64,000 nucleotides of DNA from Polaribacter sp. KT25b (GTDB lineage: Bacteria > Bacteroidota > Bacteroidia > Flavobacteriales > Flavobacteriaceae): the NCBI RefSeq assembly GCF_900105145.1, contig NZ_LT629752.1:2266001-2330000 (forward strand), read 5' to 3'. Of the stretch, positions 25,831 to 34,457 are shown piece by piece. Both the position numbers and the translations under genes were made by a program. Positions within the stretch are counted from its first letter, which is position 1. Each line of letters starts with the position of its first letter. The notes under the pieces were generated by a model, which was not told the DNA's origin, searched no databases, and saw only the letters and a list, made by a program, of their open reading frames with translations.

Positions 25831-26502
25831 TTGAATTTCACTAAAAAAAATCTTATAATATTCGACTTAGACGGAACACTTATTAACAGTATTCCTGATT
25901 TAACTTTAGCCATAAATAAAATGCTATTGCATTATCATTTATCTCCATTAACCATAGCAGAACTGACTCCATTTGTTGGTAACGGAGCAAAACCTTTAGT
26001 ACAAAGAGCACTAAATTACACAATGAAAAAACAAGAAGTTGCTGAAACCTTAGTAGACGAAGCTTTTAAAATTTACCTTTCTGCTTACAAAGAAGTTACT
26101 TGTAAAAATACATTTTTATATCCAGAAGTATTAGAAACATTAAAATACCTAGATAATAAAGGGTACAAAATGGCAATTTGTACAAACAAACCACTCAACC
26201 TAATTGCACCTGTTTTAAACGGGTTAAAAATTAAACAATTCTTTAAAATTTGGGTTGGTGAAGATTCTTTAGCCGAAAAAAAACCAAGTGCTTTACCTCT
26301 TTTACACATCATAAAAGAACTAAATACAAGTCTAGAAAAAAGCATAATGGTTGGAGATTCTAAAAACGACATTCTTGCCAGTCAAAATGCAAACATAGAA
26401 AGTATTGGTGTTAGTTACGGGTATAACTACAATGAAAATATAGCCAATTACAATCCTACTATAGTTGTGGATGACTTTGCCGAATTACAAAAACTTTTTT
26501 AA
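25831..26502 (+). CDS. HAD phosphatase, phosphoglycolate phosphatase-like
   Basis: A 223-residue HAD phosphatase with motif I IFDLDGTLINS at about 10-20, a C1 helical cap including TPFVGNGAKPLVQRAL, motif II AICTNKP near 113, motif III Lys in AEKKPSALPLL, and motif IV MVGDSKNDILAS near 174. The cap motif 'GxGxxxLxxRAL' is that of Gph, which removes the phosphate of 2-phosphoglycolate. The start codon is TTG at 25831. It is likely co-transcribed with the ABM gene. Substrate assignment within the Gph/PGMB group is tentative. Confidence 0.87.
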   Translation: MNFTKKNLIIFDLDGTLINSIPDLTLAINKMLLHYHLSPLTIAELTPFVGNGAKPLVQRALNYTMKKQEVAETLVDEAFKIYLSAYKEVTCKNTFLYPEVLETLKYLDNKGYKMAICTNKPLNLIAPVLNGLKIKQFFKIWVGEDSLAEKKPSALPLLHIIKELNTSLEKSIMVGDSKNDILASQNANIESIGVSYGYNYNENIANYNPTIVVDDFAELQKLF

Positions 26503-26593
26503 CCAACTTAATGCATAAATTGTATTTAAACCTTTTTTCGATTTTGATAAATTCTATCAATTAGAATCAAATTTACTGATAAAAAAAAGCGAA

Positions 26594-26645
26594 ATTTGTA
26601 TCGAGAATACCTATTTTTAAATCTCAAATTAGCTCTCGATACAAT
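26594..26645. repeat. REP-like inverted repeat (TGTATCGAGA...TCTCGATACA)
   Basis: TTGTATCGAGA at 26596-26606 and TCTCGATACAA at 26634-26644 are perfect inverted arms. CTCGATACAATT recurs at 34373-34384, so this is a dispersed family. Confidence 0.75.
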
Positions 26646-26786
26646 TCTTAATTCCTCAGAATTACTCAAACTAACATATTCTTATCATTCTAGCCTAAAA
26701 CACACTAGAGATCATTTAACTTTTTTTTATCTTAATTGATAATTAAACCTTACATAAAAATAAAGGTCTAATTTAAAAATATATTC

Positions 26787-29075
26787 ATGAGACCATATTT
26801 TATTTTAATCTTACTTTGGTTAAGTTTACCAATATTAGCGCAACAAAACACCAATCATTTAACCGCAACAATTATAGGTTCTGGTTCCCCAAAATTTAAT
26901 AGAGAACGCTCTGGGCCATCTGTATTAATATCATACAAAAACACACAGATTTTAGTAGATATGGGAAATGGAACCCAAGCCAATTTAGATAAAAATAATA
27001 CCAAAATAAGGAGAATTGATGGTTTATTATTTACGCATCACCATTTAGATCATAACGAAGAATTTACACCTATTTTTATTCAATCGCTTTTGGGAGGAAA
27101 TAAGACTTTTATTTATGGTCCTGAACCAACATCAAAAATGGTCAACAATATTTTAGATACTTATAAAGCTGATATTAATTATAGACTTTCTAAATCTGGA
27201 AGAAATTTAGAAAGCGCCACCAAAAATAGTATTTATAAAGATTTAAAAGGAAATGAATCTTTTTCTATTGGAGATATTAAAATTACGTGCACACCAGTAA
27301 ATCATACCATTGCTACGTTGGCATATCGTTTTGATGTTGGCAATGAATCTATTGTAATTTCTGGAGATTTAACCTATTCTAAATCCTTACCTATTTTGGC
27401 TAAAAATGCCGATTACTTAATTATAGACTCTGGTGGAGCGATACAAATGGGATCAAAACCAAGAACAAATAACAACCAAAATAATAAAAAGAACACGCAA
27501 AAAGCACATGTAAATTTGGATGAAAGTTCGCGAATGGCAAAAGAAGCTAATGTTAAAAATTTAGTGCTAACACACTTTAATTTTACAGATATTGATGAAG
27601 CTGCTACAACATCAGAAATTAGAAAGAACTATAACGGAAACATTTTTTTCGCAAAAGATTTAATGGAAATTCCTATAGATAAAAGCACTATAATCGAAAG
27701 TAAAACAACTCAAAAATCTTCATACCCAATTGTAGATACCAATGTAAAAAACTATTATTCTGATGTAGAAAACATTTCTAAACCATTAGAAAATGACCCT
27801 TTTTATGGTCAAGATGCTCATTATATAGGGAACTCACCATCTTACACAGATAATAATGATAATACAATAACCGACAATATTACTGGCTTAATGTGGCAAA
27901 AAGATATGGGAGAAAAAATGACTTTTGATGAAGCTTTTACCAAAGCAAATTCTAGTACTTTAGGCGGCTATTCAGATTGGAGAATTCCAACTATAAAAGA
28001 ACTTTATTCCCTTATTTTGTTCACAGGAGAAGTAAAAGGTGAACACGCTATTAAAATGTTTATTGATACAGCATATTTTAATCAGCCTTTAGGAAATGTA
28101 AATGCTAATGAACGAGAAATTGACGCACAAACGTGGAGTGCAACTGAATATGTTGGTAAAACAATGAATGCTGATGCAACTGTTTTTGGTGTTAATTTTG
28201 TTGATGGAAGAATTAAAGGATACCCAAAATACAACCCAAGAACTAAAAGTGAAAATAAAATGTATTTTAGAATGGTTCGTGGAAATACTGCGTATGGTAA
28301 TAATAATTTTGTTGATAATAATGACGGAACGATCAGTGATTTAGCAACAGGTTTAATGTGGCAAAAAGCAGATGATGGAATTGGTAAAGATTGGGAAATC
28401 TCTTTGTCTTATGCAGAAAATTTAGAACTTGCATCTCATTCTGATTGGCGTTTACCAAATGCCAAAGAATTACAAAGTATAGTTGATTATACAAGATCTT
28501 TACAAACCATGAATTCTGCTGCCATCAATCCTGTTTTTGAAACTACAGAAATTAAAGATCCAAATGGAAATAAACAATATCCTTATTTCTGGACAAGCAC
28601 AACACATTTAGATGGAAGAAATCCGAATGCAAGTGCAGTTTACATTGCCTTTGGTGAAGCACAAGGAAAAATGAGAAATAAAGTAATGGATGTTCATGGC
28701 GCAGGCGCTCAAAGAAGCGATCCTAAAAGTGGAGTGAAAGAAAATTATCCTGAATATTTTGGACCACAGGGTGATGTGAGATATGTTTATAATTACGTAA
28801 GAGCGGTTAGAGATATAAAACCAACTACAAAAATTGATACAAAAACGGCAACAATAAAAACAACACAAGCAAAAAAACAAAATAAACAAAAACCTGCTAG
28901 AAATAATAATACACCTCCTAAGTTTTCTGAATTGTTAGAAAAAATGGATTCCAATAATGATCAAAAACTTAGTAAAAACGAAGTAAAAGGTAGACTGAAA
29001 GAGAACTTTGACAAAAGAGATAAAAATGGAGATGGTTTTATAACTGAAGACGAAATATCAAAAAGGGGAAATTAA
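26787..29075 (+). CDS. Secreted MBL-fold hydrolase with two DUF1566 domains and EF-hands
   Basis: A 762-residue composite protein. A signal peptide (residues 1-19, ends ILAQQ) leads to an RNase Z/arylsulfatase-like metallo-beta-lactamase domain at about 22-305 with HHHLDH at 84-89 (HxHxDH), VNHTIATLAYRFD and a later LVLTHF. Two DUF1566 (Lcl-type, formylglycine-enzyme-like fold) domains follow at about 345-500 and 505-675, each opening 'DNxDGTIxDxxTGLMWQK' and containing 'SDWRxP'. The C-terminus has two EF-hand loops (DSNNDQKLSKNE and DKNGDGFITEDE). It is probably exported and calcium-dependent. Its substrate is unknown, and the combination is unusual. Confidence 0.88.
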   Translation: MRPYFILILLWLSLPILAQQNTNHLTATIIGSGSPKFNRERSGPSVLISYKNTQILVDMGNGTQANLDKNNTKIRRIDGLLFTHHHLDHNEEFTPIFIQSLLGGNKTFIYGPEPTSKMVNNILDTYKADINYRLSKSGRNLESATKNSIYKDLKGNESFSIGDIKITCTPVNHTIATLAYRFDVGNESIVISGDLTYSKSLPILAKNADYLIIDSGGAIQMGSKPRTNNNQNNKKNTQKAHVNLDESSRMAKEANVKNLVLTHFNFTDIDEAATTSEIRKNYNGNIFFAKDLMEIPIDKSTIIESKTTQKSSYPIVDTNVKNYYSDVENISKPLENDPFYGQDAHYIGNSPSYTDNNDNTITDNITGLMWQKDMGEKMTFDEAFTKANSSTLGGYSDWRIPTIKELYSLILFTGEVKGEHAIKMFIDTAYFNQPLGNVNANEREIDAQTWSATEYVGKTMNADATVFGVNFVDGRIKGYPKYNPRTKSENKMYFRMVRGNTAYGNNNFVDNNDGTISDLATGLMWQKADDGIGKDWEISLSYAENLELASHSDWRLPNAKELQSIVDYTRSLQTMNSAAINPVFETTEIKDPNGNKQYPYFWTSTTHLDGRNPNASAVYIAFGEAQGKMRNKVMDVHGAGAQRSDPKSGVKENYPEYFGPQGDVRYVYNYVRAVRDIKPTTKIDTKTATIKTTQAKKQNKQKPARNNNTPPKFSELLEKMDSNNDQKLSKNEVKGRLKENFDKRDKNGDGFITEDEISKRGN

Positions 29076-29144
29076 TAAAAAAGACAAAAATTAATTACTA
29101 ATTAAGTTTTCAAAACTACTTTTCACTGACATTTCTAATTAAAT

Positions 29145-29254
29145 CTAGCCCAGATTGAACCTTTTGACTTCGCTCAAGCCAGGCTCTCTGTTTGAGCTCT
29201 TTTTTATTCCTTTTTAGGATAAAAAAGCGAGTAGTTAATGCTCGAAATAGCTTC
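29145..29254 (+). ncRNA. Degraded copy of a flavobacterial structured intergenic RNA element
   Basis: It shares with 46116-46202 the blocks CTAGCCC-GATTGAA, TTTGAGCTCTTTTTTATTC, AAAAAAGCGAGT and GAAATAGCTTC. The central hairpin is kept, but the outer CCTG/CAGG pairing seen in the other copy is lost, and about 25 bases are inserted after GATTGAAC. From memory the pattern resembles the Rfam Flavo-1 family; not verified. Confidence 0.55.
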
Positions 29255-29283
29255 AAAAAAAATATTCAATATTATTAAAAAAA

Positions 29284-30204
29284 TTATATTTTTTTTAAAA
29301 CCTGATCAATATGAACTTTATGCGCTAAATATGAACCTTCACTTAAAGTTGCAGAAACGCCACAAGCAACTCCCCAACGTAACATATTTTTTGGAGTTTC
29401 GTTTTTTACAATTGCGTAAATTAAACCTGCAACCATACTGTCTCCTGCGCCAATAGTACTTTTTACAGAAATTTCTGGAGCGGCCACATATTCTATTCCG
29501 TCTTTATGCGCCATAAATGCACCGTCTTTTCCTAAAGAAACTACCACATATTTTGACACATTTGAAGTTACTAATTTCATAGCAAATGCCTCACGCTCTT
29601 CTTTAGACAAAGATTCTTTACCTGCCAAACGTGCCAATTCTTTTTGATTTGGTTTTATTAAAAATAACTCGTTTTTTAAAACTTCACTAAAAACAGGACC
29701 AGAAGTATCCACAATAACTTTTACTCCTTTTGCTTTTAAATTTTTAATTATTTTAGAATAATAATCTGTAGGTAATCCTTTTGGTAAACTACCACTAATT
29801 ACAAAAATATCGTCTGTTGCCACTTGCTCGTTTATCAATCTTTCTACATTTTCCATTTCATCTTCCTTAAAAGATTCTGTTGGCATTCCGAATCTATATT
29901 GCAAATTAGTTTTGTTTTCAAAAACTGCAAAATTTTCTCTTGTCCAAACAGATATTGGAGTCGAATAAACAAATACGCGCTCTTCTTGTAATAATTCTAT
30001 TAAATGCTCACCAGTTTTACCGCCATAAGGAAACACACAATGACTTTCTATGGCTAATCGATGTAAAACTCTAGAAATATTAATTCCTCCACCTCCAGGA
30101 TGATATGTTATATCTAAACAATCTAATTTATCAAAAGGTATCATTTCTGCAACTTTTGCACTTTTATCTAAAGCCGGATTTATGGTAAGCGTAACTACTT
30201 TCAT
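29284..30204 (-). CDS. pfkB: 6-phosphofructokinase II (PfkB family)
   Basis: A 306-residue ribokinase-fold sugar kinase. The PGGGGINISR motif at about 36-45, the YRFGMP block at 102-107, ISGSLPKG near 135, KPNQKEL near 184 and the C-terminal anion hole TIGAGDSMVAGL near 251-262 line up closely with E. coli Pfk-2, more than with FruK or LacC. It would phosphorylate fructose-6-phosphate in glycolysis; 1-phosphofructokinase or tagatose-6-phosphate activity cannot be excluded. It is a single gene on the minus strand with no PTS genes beside it, which favours the Pfk-2 reading. Confidence 0.87.
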   Translation of the reverse strand: MKVVTLTINPALDKSAKVAEMIPFDKLDCLDITYHPGGGGINISRVLHRLAIESHCVFPYGGKTGEHLIELLQEERVFVYSTPISVWTRENFAVFENKTNLQYRFGMPTESFKEDEMENVERLINEQVATDDIFVISGSLPKGLPTDYYSKIIKNLKAKGVKVIVDTSGPVFSEVLKNELFLIKPNQKELARLAGKESLSKEEREAFAMKLVTSNVSKYVVVSLGKDGAFMAHKDGIEYVAAPEISVKSTIGAGDSMVAGLIYAIVKNETPKNMLRWGVACGVSATLSEGSYLAHKVHIDQVLKKI

Positions 30205-30377
30205 CTTTTATAAATTTCTGATGTAAATATACATTTATTAATAATGTTTAAAAATTGTTTTAAAGTAAAAAACAGAAATCAATATTGAGTGTTATGTTTA
30301 TAATTTCTATCAAAAAAAGTAGTTTATGAAACACCAAGACTAAACCTCAACTTTTACCAAAGCTTTTTATTATTTAG

Positions 30378-30385
30378 TAATTTTG
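30378..30385 (+). promoter_or_regulatory. -7 box (TAATTTTG) for the 242-residue hypothetical gene
   Basis: A perfect TAnnTTTG box followed by CAA, 29 bases before the ATG at 30414. Confidence 0.5.
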
Positions 30386-30413
30386 CAAGAGAATTTATAA
30401 AGTCTAGAAGTAG

Positions 30414-31142
30414 ATGACTAGAGAAAAAGTTTTAGCAGAAATAATTGAAGGATATAGAAATACTATTTCTCACAGATATCAATATCAACATATTAAAAAT
30501 ACTTACGGAATTCCTGAGTCTATCGATAAAAACACCGTAAATCAACTTCGAGAGTATTTTTTGACTTATATGTATCCAACATACGAGCAAAGAGAAACGT
30601 TAAATGCAGCTTTTGATAGTTTGGATGATTATATAAAACATCCTCAAAAATTATTAAGCCTTTTGCTAGAAGCTGTTAAACTTATCTTTAAATACGGAAG
30701 ACATTTGCCAAAAATATTACAAGCAGGATTAAATGCAATGAAGACTTTTAAAGCTGCTACAAATTTCGAAAACAATTTAGTAAATGAAGCTATTAAGAAC
30801 AACATAAAAGCACCTTATGATTTGGCTAAGATTGATGGACTTATAAAATTATTATCTCGTGAAGAAATTGATAAATTTATTGAAAGCTCAATTACTTTAT
30901 TCGAGATTTTAAATGATAAAAAACTTATTAAAAAAATTAAAGAAGTTATAAAACATCTCATAGTAGCAATGCAAAAAAACTCTGCTAACTATTCTCAAAG
31001 TCAAATTAAAGGATTAGAAATAGGTCTTGAAATGATTATAGAAGGCGATGCACTTTTTAATAAATTATCAAAAGAAGATCAACTAAATTTTGTAAAATTA
31101 ATAACAGATATAGAACGAGATAATTTGAATCATATTTTTTAA
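30414..31142 (+). CDS. Helical hypothetical protein of flavobacteria
   Basis: A 242-residue soluble, apparently all-helical protein (TREKVLAEIIEGYRNTISHR at the start) with no signal peptide. A mildly hydrophobic stretch LLSLLLEAVKLIFKYGRHLP near 80-100 might associate with membranes. No family name was recognised. It has its own -7 box and stands alone between two minus-strand genes; its stop is 42 bases from the convergent methyltransferase stop. Function unknown. Confidence 0.8.
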   Translation: MTREKVLAEIIEGYRNTISHRYQYQHIKNTYGIPESIDKNTVNQLREYFLTYMYPTYEQRETLNAAFDSLDDYIKHPQKLLSLLLEAVKLIFKYGRHLPKILQAGLNAMKTFKAATNFENNLVNEAIKNNIKAPYDLAKIDGLIKLLSREEIDKFIESSITLFEILNDKKLIKKIKEVIKHLIVAMQKNSANYSQSQIKGLEIGLEMIIEGDALFNKLSKEDQLNFVKLITDIERDNLNHIF

Positions 31143-31184
31143 TTAAAACAAATTACATAAAATCTTTTTATTACCAAAAAAGCC

Positions 31185-31862
31185 TCAAAAATTCTGATAT
31201 AAAGCAGTTACAATTACCCCTTTATTATCCTTTAATTTAGTAACTAATAATTCCTTTTCTCTTTTTATTTTTAAATTAAAAGGTGGTTGCAATAAATTTA
31301 CACCACTTTGTTTTTTAATTCTAATTCCTTGTCCAGAAATAATATCTTTATTTGGCATAAAATCTCCTAAAGGAATATGTTCTGTTATAATAACATATTT
31401 AAAATCAGTTAGTTTATGTACAATATTTTTAATTTCTTTATTTGACAAATGCTGCAAAACTTGTCTTAAAATAACACAATCTGCTTTAGGTAAATCGTCT
31501 TTTGCAATATCTAAACAAAGAAAATCTAATTTCTCTTCTTTAAACTTTTCTTTATTATAATCTATTAGCTCAGAAACAATATCTACAGCTATCAACTTTT
31601 TAGCATGTTTTACTAATTTTTTACCAACATTAAAATCACCACACCCCAAATCGCAAACAGTTATAGGATTTTTAAAAGAAATTAAAAATGCAATAACAAC
31701 ATCTAAATATGGATTTAATATTTCTGGTTGATGAGATCCTGATCCTGAGTAAAATTTAGTTTTATTATCTCCCCAAAGTTTTAATTCATAAATCTGCTCC
31801 ATAGCATCTTTAGTAGGCCAAGGTTTTTTCTTTTTTTTGATTGATTTTTCACTATCTGTCAT
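31185..31862 (-). CDS. Class I SAM-dependent methyltransferase
   Basis: A 225-residue protein with a Rossmann methyltransferase core: motif I VCDLGCGDFNVG near 70-81, motif II acidic IAVDIV near 93-98, motif III/IV DLPKADCVILRQVLQHL near 125-140. A Lys-rich N-terminal tail (SIKKKKKPWPT) precedes a segment (YSGSGSHQPE) that may shape the substrate pocket. The target molecule is not evident. It is a single gene with no operon partner. Confidence 0.88.
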   Translation of the reverse strand: MTDSEKSIKKKKKPWPTKDAMEQIYELKLWGDNKTKFYSGSGSHQPEILNPYLDVVIAFLISFKNPITVCDLGCGDFNVGKKLVKHAKKLIAVDIVSELIDYNKEKFKEEKLDFLCLDIAKDDLPKADCVILRQVLQHLSNKEIKNIVHKLTDFKYVIITEHIPLGDFMPNKDIISGQGIRIKKQSGVNLLQPPFNLKIKREKELLVTKLKDNKGVIVTALYQNF

Positions 31863-32027
31863 AAAAACAACAATACTATTTTATATGGTGAATATAGAAA
31901 ATTAAAGCATTTTCATTTTAGAATTTCTCATTAAATTTACATTAGTTACTATAATAAATTGCTATATTTTGTAACAAAACCTTTAAATTAGTCGTCTAAA
32001 GAATAAAATCCTTTTAGCTAACCAACC

Positions 32028-32705
32028 ATGAAAAAAATTTTATATCTACTAATTACCCTACTTTTATTGACTAATTGTACCTCTCAAAAAAACTCTGAAG
32101 ATTTTATAAAAAACGCTTCTGGACGCTATTTATTTAATGCCGACGAAGTAATAGAAATCTATTTTAAAGAGCATATATTATACGCAAAATGGCGAGGAAA
32201 CGAAAACATTAAACCTTTAAAAGTAACAGACAACTCTTTCTACATGAAAGCATTAAATGAAAAAATGATATTTGTAGAAAAACCAGAAATGCATATAGAA
32301 TTAGCTCCTAAAACAGAACACGATGGCATTATTTATCATTTTAGAAAAATGAAGATTGATGAAAAAACGCCAAGTGAATATTTTAAAGACAAAGATTATA
32401 AAAAGGCATTAACCGCTTTTTTAGAAATTAAAAAACAAGATTCTTTAAGTCCCATTATTAAAGAAAATAAAATAAATAGTCTTGGATATAATTATTTGAG
32501 AAAAAACAACATTGAAGCTGCTCTTGAAGTTTTTAAAATAAATGTTGCTTTACACCCAGAAAAATCGAATGTTTACGATAGTTTAGGCGAAGCTTATTTA
32601 CGTAATAAAGATACTTTAAATGCAGCAATTAATTTTAAAAAGGCCTTATCTATAAATCCAGAAAACAGAAGTGCTAAGCGATTTTTAACTAAAGTTACCA
32701 AGTAA
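32028..32705 (+). CDS. TPR-repeat lipoprotein
   Basis: A 225-residue protein with a lipoprotein leader (LITLLLLTNC, lipid-bearing Cys at 17). Residues 25-115 form an unrecognised strand-rich domain, and at least two to three TPR units follow in the C-terminal half (KALTAFLEIKKQD; EAALEVFKINVALHPE; NVYDSLGEAYLRNKD; NAAINFKKALSINPE). It is probably a periplasmic or outer-membrane-facing scaffold. It sits two bases before the YfiT-like gene, suggesting one transcript, with no obvious functional link. Confidence 0.88.
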   Translation: MKKILYLLITLLLLTNCTSQKNSEDFIKNASGRYLFNADEVIEIYFKEHILYAKWRGNENIKPLKVTDNSFYMKALNEKMIFVEKPEMHIELAPKTEHDGIIYHFRKMKIDEKTPSEYFKDKDYKKALTAFLEIKKQDSLSPIIKENKINSLGYNYLRKNNIEAALEVFKINVALHPEKSNVYDSLGEAYLRNKDTLNAAINFKKALSINPENRSAKRFLTKVTK

Positions 32706-32707
32706 AA

Positions 32708-33247
32708 ATGGATTTAGAAACCTTAAAATATCCGATAGGAAAAGCAACTATTCCAACACATATCAGCAAAAAACATATAGCAGATTGGCTTATTGTTTTA
32801 GAAACTTTCCCTCAAAATTTAGAGTTTTTAACACGTGAATTATCAGAAAACCAACTAGATACTCCTTACAGAGAAAATGGCTGGAATATAAGGCAAGTTA
32901 TACATCATTGTTTCGACAGTCATCTAAACTCTTACATTAGATTTAAATGGACTTTAACAGAAGATAAACCAATTATTAAAGCTTATTTTGAAGATCGTTG
33001 GGCAGATTTACAAGATTCTAAAACAGCTCCTATTTTCTTATCTATTGATGGATTAAAAGCGCTACATGCTAAATGGATTTATCTTTTAAAAGAGTTGAAT
33101 AACGATGATTTAGAACGCTATTTTATTCATCCAGAAAGTAATGAAAAAGTTACTTTAAAAGAAAACATTGGTATGTATGCTTGGCATTGCAATCATCATT
33201 TTGCTCATATAGAACAGTTGATGATTCGCAAAGGATGGAAAGAATAA
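32708..33247 (+). CDS. DinB/YfiT-family protein (putative metal-dependent thiol transferase)
   Basis: A 179-residue four-helix-bundle protein beginning LKYPIGKATIP, the typical YfiT opening. The metal-binding His triad is visible: the first in WNIRQVIHHCFDSH (about residue 65) and the other two in YAWHCNHHFAHIEQL near 160-168. YfiT/BstA relatives in Bacillus are bacillithiol S-transferases, and Bacteroidota are known to make bacillithiol, so a thiol-transfer detoxification role is plausible but inferred. It lies two bases after the TPR lipoprotein gene and 40 before the tRNA-binding protein gene. Confidence 0.9.
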   Translation: MDLETLKYPIGKATIPTHISKKHIADWLIVLETFPQNLEFLTRELSENQLDTPYRENGWNIRQVIHHCFDSHLNSYIRFKWTLTEDKPIIKAYFEDRWADLQDSKTAPIFLSIDGLKALHAKWIYLLKELNNDDLERYFIHPESNEKVTLKENIGMYAWHCNHHFAHIEQLMIRKGWKE

Positions 33248-33287
33248 TATTCTCGATTACTTTAAACTTGATAAAAAATTAAAAATA

Positions 33288-33626
33288 ATGAATGAAGAAA
33301 TTTCTTTTGAAAATTTTTTAAAAGTTGATATTAGAATAGCAACAATTATAGAAGTTAACGATTTTAAAAAAGCTAGAAAACCAGCCTATCAATTAAAGTT
33401 AGATTTTGGAGCTTTAGGCATTAAAAAATCGAGTGCACAAATAACAGATTTATATACCAAAGAAGAATTACTAAATAAAAAAGTTGCTGCAATTATCAAT
33501 TTTAAACCAAGACAAATTGCTAATTTTATGAGCGAATGTTTGATTTTAGGTGTTTACAATATCGATGAAAATGTGGTTTTATTACAAGCTTCTAAAAGCG
33601 TTAAAAATGGAGAGAAAGTTAGTTAG
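33288..33626 (+). CDS. tRNA-binding domain protein (CsaA-like)
   Basis: A 112-residue single OB-fold EMAP/Trbp111-type protein. ISFENFLKVDIRIATIIEV at the N-terminus, KLDFGALGIKKSSAQIT in the middle and NFKPRQIANFMSECLILG at about 66-83 match the CsaA signature. Such proteins bind the tRNA elbow and were also described as secretion chaperones (CsaA of Bacillus). It follows the YfiT-like gene by 40 bases in the same direction. The symbol csaA is likely but not certain. Confidence 0.92.
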   Translation: MNEEISFENFLKVDIRIATIIEVNDFKKARKPAYQLKLDFGALGIKKSSAQITDLYTKEELLNKKVAAIINFKPRQIANFMSECLILGVYNIDENVVLLQASKSVKNGEKVS

Positions 33627-33670
33627 CAATTTTCAAATTTAAACTTCACGAACTTCTTTTTTGGTGTTAT

Positions 33671-34075
33671 TTATTCGCTAATAATGTAGCTTAAAATCTT
33701 TATTTCTAGCTCTTTTTCTGATAAATGAATAATTTTCCATTTTTCTGAAATACGTTGGTTTTCCTTTTTCCAAGTAATCATTAAATTATCGCCTTTAAGT
33801 TTCCAATTACTAGTATTGTAATTCATAAATCTTACATCTGATAACATACACATACTAGAATTCTTAAAGTGTCTAACAATTAACTTTTCTTCTTCTAAAA
33901 ATTGATATCCAATATTTCTAAAATTTAAAGAATCTTTTTTTGATAAAATAAAATGATTTTTATTTATTTCTGATTTAAAACTTCAAACTCCAATTAAAGC
34001 AACTTCTGTTTCTTGAGAATAGATATTAAAACTATTGATAAGTAAAACAAAAAGTATACACTTTATAAGTCTCAT
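33671..34075 (-). pseudogene. Lipocalin-like secreted protein, interrupted by in-frame TGA
   Basis: Read from an ATG at 34075, the frame encodes a signal peptide (CILFVLLINSFNIYSQ), then ETEVALIGV-stop-SFKSEINKN and continues open to 33671 (135 codons in all). Codon 31 is TGA (33985-33983), exactly where the lipocalin-like G-x-W motif would have Trp (TGG). The remaining frame keeps sensible protein (NWKLKGDNLMITWKKE), so this looks like a single G-to-A nonsense change, recent or a sequencing error. Downstream of the stop only a 60-codon open segment from 33853 begins with ATG. Confidence 0.75.
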
Positions 34076-34096
34076 TTTTTAATTGTAAAACTTAAT

Positions 34097-34255
34097 TTAA
34101 TTTTTCGGATTATTAAGAATTACCAAAGCACCAATAACACCTGGAATCCATCCACAAAGTGTTAACAAAAAAATGATAAAGAAAGATCCACAACCTTTAT
34201 CAATAACAGATAATGGTGGAAAAATTATTGCGAATAAAACTCTAAAGAAACTCAT
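34097..34255 (-). CDS. YqaE/Pmp3-family small membrane protein (52 aa)
   Basis: A 52-residue protein with two membrane segments, too short for many gene callers. It begins MSFFRVLFAIIFPPLSVIDK and has GCGSFFIIFLLTLCGWIPG, the Pmp3/UPF0057 signature (PP at the end of the first helix and W-x-PG in the second). Family members protect membrane potential under stress in yeast and plants and are of unknown role in bacteria. It lies 21 bases upstream of the lipocalin-like pseudogene on the same strand and may share its transcript. Confidence 0.9.
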   Translation of the reverse strand: MSFFRVLFAIIFPPLSVIDKGCGSFFIIFLLTLCGWIPGVIGALVILNNPKN

Positions 34256-34330
34256 TTGTATAAATTGTTGGTTACATAAATAAGACGCTTAAGTATTTAA
34301 TTTGTTACAATTTAGATGTTAAATTACAAC

Positions 34331-34447
34331 GTTTCAAAATTGCAGAACCTGACTCTTAATCAATAAAACTTCTCGATACAATTTTCTCATAAAGTCGAAA
34401 ATCACTCGAATTGACAGCATGTATTTTGAAACTCTGCAACTTTGAAA
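34331..34447. repeat. Composite REP-like inverted repeat
   Basis: GTTTCAAAAT (34331-34340) is mirrored by ATTTTGAAAC (34422-34431), each continuing into TGCAGA or CTCTGCA. Inside lies CTCGATACAATTTTCTC with ACTCGAATTGAC, related to the repeat at 26594. No gene is visible in the interval. Confidence 0.6.
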
Positions 34448-34457
34448 CTAAAAAAAC

